Assembly: GCA_001786395.1 (NCBI GenBank)
Contig: MFWN01000013.1
Span: 9,221-18,023, forward strand
Length of the DNA: 8,803 nucleotides
Origin: Candidatus Pacearchaeota archaeon RBG_13_36_9
Lineage (GTDB): Archaea > Nanobdellota > Nanobdellia > Pacearchaeales > GW2011-AR1
Reading direction: 5' to 3'
Under the pieces are notes generated by a model. The model ran no database searches. It had not been told where the DNA came from and worked only from the letters and a program-made list of their open reading frames with translations. Both the position numbers and the translations under genes were made by a program. Of this stretch, positions 5,073 to 8,803 are shown one piece after another. Numbering within the stretch: the stretch's first letter is position 1; each line of letters begins with the position of its first letter.

Positions 5073-5889
5073 ATAGAATTTTATGCCTGATTGTAAGCAT
5101 CCCACCACCCATTTCATAAGAAAGATCCAGTGTTTTTACATCCTCTTTTTTAATTTTGAACTCTTGTATAGGAACGACCAAAACCGGACAATAAGCCTCG
5201 CATTCACCAAGTGTCAGACCTTTTACTAGTTCTGTCTCTGTGGAAATCCGAATAACGTTTATACTTCCATCATTAATTGCTTTGAGCGTTACTCTATTGG
5301 TTAAGCTACACGGGTTTATCTTATTAAAATCTACTCTTGCAAACAATTTCGATTCTGTCATTGCTTCTGCTCTGCGTCTCGCATCCTCGAAATGCAGGTA
5401 GGGCAGTTCATAACCGAAATACAAATAATTATCATGAGCTAACTCTGCCATTATTTTTGCATTAGTGGGAATAACAGAGCCATCTTTTTTTAAGAATTTT
5501 AATAGGTAATTTAAAACCGGAACCTGCGATTCATCTATAAGACCCGCACAAATCATTTCACAGATAATTACATCCACTTTTTCAGGAATTTCAACTTTTA
5601 ATGCGCTGCCTTCAATAACCTTTATTTTGTCCACAAAACCTAATTTTTTAATGTTTCGTTTGAGTTGCGGGATTAGCAGCTTGTTTTGCTCGATTGCGTA
5701 AACTTTCTTTGCGCCAGCTTCTGCTGCAGCTATTGATAAAATTCCTGTTCCAGAACCTGCTTCTAAAACTAGCTGGTCTTTTTTCACTGTTTTCCTCACA
5801 GCATCAATAAACGTTTTAGTTCTTCTTTCTGCCAGAAGGCAAGAATAAGATAATTCCGCACCCCCGCAATAGTTGCTAAATTTTTTCAT
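5071..5889 (-). CDS. PRMT-like class I SAM-dependent methyltransferase
   Basis: 272 residues from the ATG at 5889; the frame extends 9 bp to a TTG, rejected because ATG 5889 has a TATA-like box about 26 bp upstream. SAM-binding motif I is 'VLEAGSGTGILS' (41-52), with acidic E67 ending 'VYAIE'. The order of motifs tracks protein arginine methyltransferases: 'SCLLAERRTKTF' (16-27) resembles the PRMT 'MLKDEVRTLTY' helix. 'DVIICEMICAGLIDES' (106-121) resembles 'ISEWMGYCLFYES', with E111 and E120 nine residues apart like the PRMT double-E loop that grips arginine. The C-terminal half (about 145-272) is probably the beta-barrel. The PRMT THW motif is not seen; 'AYCPVL' (232-237) occupies about that place. 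It probably methylates a protein; arginine as target is inferred. It is a single-gene unit, divergent from the membrane-anchored protein gene. Confidence 0.75.
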   Translation of the reverse strand: MKKFSNYCGGAELSYSCLLAERRTKTFIDAVRKTVKKDQLVLEAGSGTGILSIAAAEAGAKKVYAIEQNKLLIPQLKRNIKKLGFVDKIKVIEGSALKVEIPEKVDVIICEMICAGLIDESQVPVLNYLLKFLKKDGSVIPTNAKIMAELAHDNYLYFGYELPYLHFEDARRRAEAMTESKLFARVDFNKINPCSLTNRVTLKAINDGSINVIRISTETELVKGLTLGECEAYCPVLVVPIQEFKIKKEDVKTLDLSYEMGGGMLTIRHKIL

Positions 5890-5910
5890 ATTTAACAAAT
5901 ATAAATTAAC

Positions 5911-5920
5911 TTTATAAATT
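5911..5920 (-). promoter_or_regulatory. TATA-like box of the methyltransferase gene
   Basis: On the minus strand this reads AATTTATAAA, centred about 26 bp upstream of the ATG at 5889. Confidence 0.5.
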
Positions 5921-5978
5921 TATTTAGCAGGCTGTCAGAATGTTTTAGCCAGCAAATTTATTTGATATTTCAAAAAAC

Positions 5979-5987
5979 TATTTAAAG
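5979..5987 (+). promoter_or_regulatory. TATA-like box of the membrane-anchored protein gene
   Basis: TATTTAAAG is centred about 25 bp upstream of the ATG at 6008 and implies a leaderless transcript. Confidence 0.5.
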
Positions 5988-6007
5988 ATTGTTTTGCTGC
6001 TAGTTAT

Positions 6008-6496
6008 ATGCAAAAAAACAGGTTTTTCATTTATCTTGGAATTGCAGTTTTAATAGCAGTTGCTGGAGTTGCTGTAAATAACAAAACAACTCTCGGCTCT
6101 TTTTTAGGGGCAACAAATAGTATTGATGCGCCTACAATAGATATAGAATACAGCAATCTTCCACAGGTCTTTTCTTCAAGCAGGATGGTTAATGAGCTGC
6201 CTGCTGATGCAAATGTTGTCCTAAGGTTTTATAATTTTAATTCTGGAGAAAGAGAGTGGGAAAAATCCTATATTATAAGAAAAGGAGAGGCAAAGGAAGA
6301 ATATAATACAGATACAGACATGATTGTTTTTATGCACTCCAAGTATCTTGGGCCACTAAATAATAAAAATTTTTGTTTGATAATCAAAGAAGCCCAAAAA
6401 AACGGGGATTTTGGATACGAGAGCAAGGTTTCAGATGCCAGGCTTTTATGGAAGTATAAGAGCATGATAAAATACCGAGAGTGTTTTGGGTTTTAG
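6008..6496 (+). CDS. Membrane-anchored protein of unknown function (162 aa)
   Basis: I do not recognise a family. Residues 5-23 (RFFIYLGIAVLIAVAGVAV) form one hydrophobic segment after a short basic start, so it is an N-terminal anchor or an uncleaved signal, with the rest probably outside the membrane. No lipobox cysteine is present. The exposed part mixes short beta-prone stretches (43-48, 69-76, 104-109, 122-127) with charged loops. It has two cysteines, C123 and C159, which could form a disulfide if exported. The ATG at 6008 is backed by a TATA-like box. No ribosome site precedes it, consistent with leaderless expression. It lies upstream of the surface-protein pair but is separated by 277 bp and the pair's own promoter, so an operon is unlikely. 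Confidence 0.7.
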   Translation: MQKNRFFIYLGIAVLIAVAGVAVNNKTTLGSFLGATNSIDAPTIDIEYSNLPQVFSSSRMVNELPADANVVLRFYNFNSGEREWEKSYIIRKGEAKEEYNTDTDMIVFMHSKYLGPLNNKNFCLIIKEAQKNGDFGYESKVSDARLLWKYKSMIKYRECFGF

Positions 6497-6632
6497 CTTT
6501 TCGTCCAAAAAACTAGCATTAAGGCACATTTTTTTCTGATTTCATTGATTTTAAGTAATAACGAATATTATACTCCATAATATATACTTTATTATATATG
6601 TCAAAAAAAGCATATTTCTTATTGTAACAGTG
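6497..6632. other. AT-rich intergenic region with overlapping dyads
   Basis: No gene is seen here. A perfect 7-bp inverted repeat, ATATTAT (6565-6571) and ATAATAT (6577-6583) with a 5-bp spacer, overlaps a second one, ATAATA (6577-6582) / TATTAT (6590-6595). It sits about 40-70 bp upstream of the surface-gene TATA box and could be a regulator site or terminate the upstream gene. AT-rich composition makes chance dyads common. Confidence 0.25.
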
Positions 6633-6641
6633 TTTATATAG
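6633..6641 (+). promoter_or_regulatory. TATA-like box upstream of the surface-protein gene
   Basis: TTTATATAG followed by a GC-rich step (GGCGG) is a good TATA-like box. Its centre is about 27 bp upstream of an ATG at 6664 and about 137 bp upstream of the surface-protein ATG at 6774. The transcript should therefore carry about 110 nt before the main gene. A direct repeat ATGAGTG (6651-6657 and 6664-6670) flanks the predicted start. Confidence 0.5.
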
Positions 6642-6663
6642 GGCGGTTTGATGAGTGTAACTT

Positions 6664-6777
6664 ATGAGTGAATTAAAAAAAGGTAAAGACTATTGGAAAA
6701 TGAAAAGTATTTATGCTCATCTAACAAAATTAGATGTTTTAAGTGTTAATTTGTTGAAAGGGGGTTTAAAAAAATGA
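6664..6777 (+). CDS. Possible leaderless 37-codon upstream ORF overlapping the surface-protein start
   Basis: An ATG at the expected transcription start opens a 37-residue frame rich in lysine (MSELKKGKDYWKMK...LLKGGLKK). Its TGA overlaps the surface-protein ATG as ATGA. It has no signal peptide or recognisable domain. If translated, termination would place ribosomes at the GGGGG site (6760-6764) and couple translation to the main gene. The alternative is a non-coding 5' leader. The ATGA overlap alone is weak, since the main start lies in an A-run and its second codon begins with A. The open length plus the TATA spacing is what supports it. Confidence 0.35.
   Translation: MSELKKGKDYWKMKSIYAHLTKLDVLSVNLLKGGLKK
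6718..6736 (+). promoter_or_regulatory. Stem-loop in the surface-gene mRNA leader
   Basis: CATCTAA (6718-6724) and TTAGATG (6730-6736) pair perfectly around a CAAAA loop, 24 nt before the GGGGG ribosome site. It could stabilise the mRNA or modulate initiation. It lies inside the possible 37-codon frame. Confidence 0.35.
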
Positions 6778-7838
6778 GGAAGATATTCACTTTAATGGTG
6801 ATGGCTTTATTGGTATTTTCAGTTACACCTGCTGTATTTGCAGCAACTGTTGGAACTGGCATAACACCAGACATAGAAACAGAAGACTTTCCACCTGAAG
6901 TTTGGATGTGCGACCATAGAGTAGTCTATGATGACGCAACTGAGCCAGGAAGGATAAGCGAAGACGGACAGACATTGGTTGAGAGAATAAACAACTATGC
7001 TTTTGAAGGCGAACAAATTGCCTGGAAAGTATTAGTTATGGACAAGAACGGCGTTGAGAAGATAGAAGATGTATTTGCAACTGTCGGAGGCGTACAGGGC
7101 GAAGGGAATGAAATTGAAGTTAACTGCCAGGAAATTGGCTTTGACAAGATAATACCTTCATGCAATGCAAGAATCCTTGAAGAAGAGCTTACAGAATTCA
7201 ACAAGGATATGATGCAGTATTATGTATGTACTTTGACTGTAGAAACACCTGAAAGCATGTATGGAGAATACTGGATAACAGTAGAAGCAACAGACTTGGA
7301 TGGCTTGTCTGGAACAATGGACGAGAACGAGTATTGGTTCTTAAACCCGGTCATTGCATTGAGCATTGATGGGGAAATGACCTTTGAAAATGTAAGGCCA
7401 GGAACAGATACTTACTCAGACACCCTATTGGTAGGGAACGATGCTGATGAAGGAAGCGGAGTCTTAATGGATATGTTCATATCCGGAACAGACTTTTACG
7501 ATTCGTCATCAAGCGGAGCAATGTGCCCTACTACAAACCAGCTAGAACTTGATGCATTCAGATACTTTGCTACAAACGGAGCTTACTCAACTGGGCAAGA
7601 CCCAAGAAAAGATGCAGAAGGCTATGTTGGAATAGACTATGGAATTGGATTTAACAATCCAAACCCATTCTATAACAACAATGAGATAATACAAGCTCAG
7701 AAACAAGGACCATACTATGCTGCAAACATACTTGCACCAGGCGCTGAGATGGCATTAACTTTCAAGCTTAGCTTGCCAGAACCATGCAACGGAGACTTCG
7801 ATTCAGGAAGTATTTACTTCTGGGGAGAAGCTATATAA
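6774..7838 (+). CDS. Secreted acidic protein, probable cell-surface/S-layer-type, copy 1
   Basis: 354 residues. A Sec-type signal peptide covers residues 1-23/24: basic start, hydrophobic core, 'TPAVFA|ATVG' cleavage site. The mature part is acidic, poor in lysine, and has six cysteines (C46, C118, C130, C152, C251, C338), an even number that suits disulfides outside the cell. Strand-rich stretches such as 147-156, 162-171 and 328-335 suggest Ig-like beta-sandwich domains, one before and one after about residue 190. There is no C-terminal membrane anchor. GGGGG at 6760-6764 gives a ribosome site 9 bp upstream of the ATG. I place it among abundant secreted proteins of DPANN archaea, possibly S-layer or envelope. 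That role is inferred from export, composition and tandem duplication, not from a recognised domain. Confidence 0.75.
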   Translation: MRKIFTLMVMALLVFSVTPAVFAATVGTGITPDIETEDFPPEVWMCDHRVVYDDATEPGRISEDGQTLVERINNYAFEGEQIAWKVLVMDKNGVEKIEDVFATVGGVQGEGNEIEVNCQEIGFDKIIPSCNARILEEELTEFNKDMMQYYVCTLTVETPESMYGEYWITVEATDLDGLSGTMDENEYWFLNPVIALSIDGEMTFENVRPGTDTYSDTLLVGNDADEGSGVLMDMFISGTDFYDSSSSGAMCPTTNQLELDAFRYFATNGAYSTGQDPRKDAEGYVGIDYGIGFNNPNPFYNNNEIIQAQKQGPYYAANILAPGAEMALTFKLSLPEPCNGDFDSGSIYFWGEAI

Positions 7839-7846
7839 AAATTAAA

Positions 7847-7875
7847 TTTTTTTATTTTTTTATTTTTTTATTTTT
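7847..7875 (+). terminator. T-rich terminator after surface-protein copy 1
   Basis: Starting 9 bp after the stop is a repeated T-tract of form T7-A-T7-A-T7-A-T5. Archaeal RNA polymerase terminates at such oligo-T runs without a hairpin. It should separate the two surface genes or reduce readthrough. Confidence 0.6.
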
Positions 7876-7880
7876 AATAA
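7871..7880 (+). promoter_or_regulatory. Possible TATA-like box for surface-protein copy 2
   Basis: TTTTTAATAA is centred about 28 bp upstream of an ATG at 7905, which opens a 16-codon frame ending in an ATGA overlap with the copy 2 start at 7952. It overlaps the T-rich terminator, so the assignment is weak. Confidence 0.25.
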
Positions 7881-7951
7881 TCTAAGGGAAAAAGAGTCCA
7901 AATTATGCTTAAATTAAATAAAAAAAACAGTGAAAGGAGGACTTATAAAAA

Positions 7952-8803
7952 ATGAAAAAGGTAATTGGCCTGATAATGACGGCCATATTAGTGGCTTCAG
8001 TGATGCCTGCTGTATTTGCAGCAAGCGTGGGGAGCGGAATAACTCCAGATATAACAACAGAGGACTTTCCACCTGAGGTTTGGATGTGCGACCATAGAGT
8101 AGTCTATGATGACGCAACTGAGCCAGGAAGGATAAGCGAAGACGGACAGACATTGGTTGAAAGAATAAACAGCTATGCTTTTGAAGGCGAACAAATTGCC
8201 TGGAAAGTATTAGTTATGGACAAGAACGGCGTTGAGAAGATAGAAGATGTTTATGCAACCATAGGAGATGTACAGGGCGAAGGGAACGACATAGAAGTTA
8301 ACTGCCAGGAAATTGGCTTTGACAAGATAATACCTTCATGCAATGCACGGATCCTTGAAGAAAAGCTGACAGAGTTTAACAAAGATGTAATGCAGTATTA
8401 TGAATGTACTTTGACAATAGAAACACCTGAAAGCATGTATGGAGAATACTGGATAACAGTAGAAGCAATGGATCTTGATGGTTTGAGCGGAACAATGGCA
8501 GAGAATGAGTATTGGTTCTTAAACCCGGTCATCGCTTTAAGCGTTGATGGAGATTTAACCTTCGAGGATGTAAGGCCAGGAACAGATACTTACTCTGAAA
8601 CTTTGCTGCTGGGGAACGATGCAGATGATGGAAGCGGAGTCTTATTGGATATGTTTATATCCGGAACAGACTTTTACGATTCGTCATCAAGCGGAGCAAT
8701 GTGCCCTACTACAAACCAGCTTGCACTTGATGCATTCAGATACTATGCCACAAACGGAGCTTACTCAACATTGAATGACGCAAGAAAAGATGCAGAAGGC
8801 TAT
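7952..8803 (+). CDS. Secreted acidic protein, probable cell-surface/S-layer-type, copy 2 (cut by window end)
   Basis: 284 codons are open to the window end with no stop. It aligns residue for residue, without gaps, to the first 284 residues of the copy 1 protein, with roughly 85% identity. The signal peptide is the most diverged part ('MKKVIGLIMTAILVASVMPA'), yet it keeps the 'PAVFA|A' cleavage site. All five cysteines of copy 1 within this span are conserved, supporting disulfides and shared structure. Most later changes are conservative (E/D, V/I, M/L, F/Y), with a variable cluster at 273-276. GGAGG at 7936-7940 lies 11 bp before the ATG. The surface role is inferred as for copy 1. By alignment about 70 further residues should lie beyond the window. 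Confidence 0.75.
   Translation, partial: MKKVIGLIMTAILVASVMPAVFAASVGSGITPDITTEDFPPEVWMCDHRVVYDDATEPGRISEDGQTLVERINSYAFEGEQIAWKVLVMDKNGVEKIEDVYATIGDVQGEGNDIEVNCQEIGFDKIIPSCNARILEEKLTEFNKDVMQYYECTLTIETPESMYGEYWITVEAMDLDGLSGTMAENEYWFLNPVIALSVDGDLTFEDVRPGTDTYSETLLLGNDADDGSGVLLDMFISGTDFYDSSSSGAMCPTTNQLALDAFRYYATNGAYSTLNDARKDAEGY

Larger units (their letters stand above)
6774..8803 (+). repeat. Tandem gene duplication with constant 1178-bp offset
   Basis: The two surface genes align base for base with no insertion or deletion over 852 bp. Perfect-identity tracts in copy 1 coordinates include 6901-6982, 6995-7072, 7116-7169, 7241-7290 and 7479-7553; the copy 2 partners are each 1178 bp downstream. 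Between them, and over the signal peptide, the DNA differs much more. No insertion-sequence ends or target-site repeats are visible. Confidence 0.85.

Noticed and set aside
5890..5898. TTG start three codons upstream of the methyltransferase ATG
   Set aside because: ATG 5889 is better placed relative to the TATA-like box; the extra three residues add no homology.
7847..7875. T7-A repeat as a CRISPR-like or satellite array
   Set aside because: Too short and of low complexity, with no spacers; it fits an archaeal oligo-T terminator.
7914..8194. Minus-strand ORFs within the surface-protein genes
   Set aside because: A nearly identical one also occurs in copy 1 (6819-7016) simply because the sense genes are duplicated; neither has a promoter or recognisable product.
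6774..8803. Insertion sequence or composite transposon as source of the repeat
   Set aside because: The repeated unit is a gene with its own signal peptide, with no terminal inverted repeats, target-site duplication or transposase.

Overview
The window looks archaeal, most likely a DPANN lineage of the Woesearchaeota/Pacearchaeota type; that placement is an inference. It is AT-rich. Nearly every gene start has a TATA-like box centred about 25 to 28 bp upstream, which is the archaeal leaderless layout. There is a TtuA-type tRNA-thiolation fragment, an Lrp/AsnC regulator, and large acidic secreted proteins of a kind I associate with these archaea.

Positions 1-1682 hold a divergent pair of units. 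On the minus strand is the start of an Lrp/AsnC-type regulator, cut by the window edge. On the plus strand a 61-residue small protein with a strong GGAGG site is followed 8 bp later by a radical SAM/SPASM enzyme. This is the usual layout of a RiPP (ribosomally made, post-translationally modified peptide) precursor and its maturase. A small dyad lies between the two units. This cassette is the best candidate here for an undescribed system.

Positions 1708-4972 are four minus-strand genes: a PP-loop ATPase resembling tRNA sulfurtransferases, an M18-type aminopeptidase, a DUF523/TudS-like protein and, overlapping it by ATGA, a short protein that looks like TtuA/Ncs6 with the ATP-binding half removed. 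Three of the four point to sulfur in tRNA or nucleotides, one probably adding it and one probably removing it.

Positions 4973-5070 are a GC-rich, hairpin-forming gap. Positions 5071-5889 (minus) encode a PRMT-like methyltransferase with a double-glutamate loop. Positions 6008-6496 (plus) encode a membrane-anchored protein of unknown function.

Positions 6497-8803 hold a tandem pair of secreted, probably cell-surface proteins, the second running off the window. They align without gaps at a constant offset of 1178 bp. Long tracts of perfect DNA identity sit between diverged patches, suggesting recent duplication with gene conversion. The first is preceded by a possible leaderless 37-codon ORF that overlaps its start.
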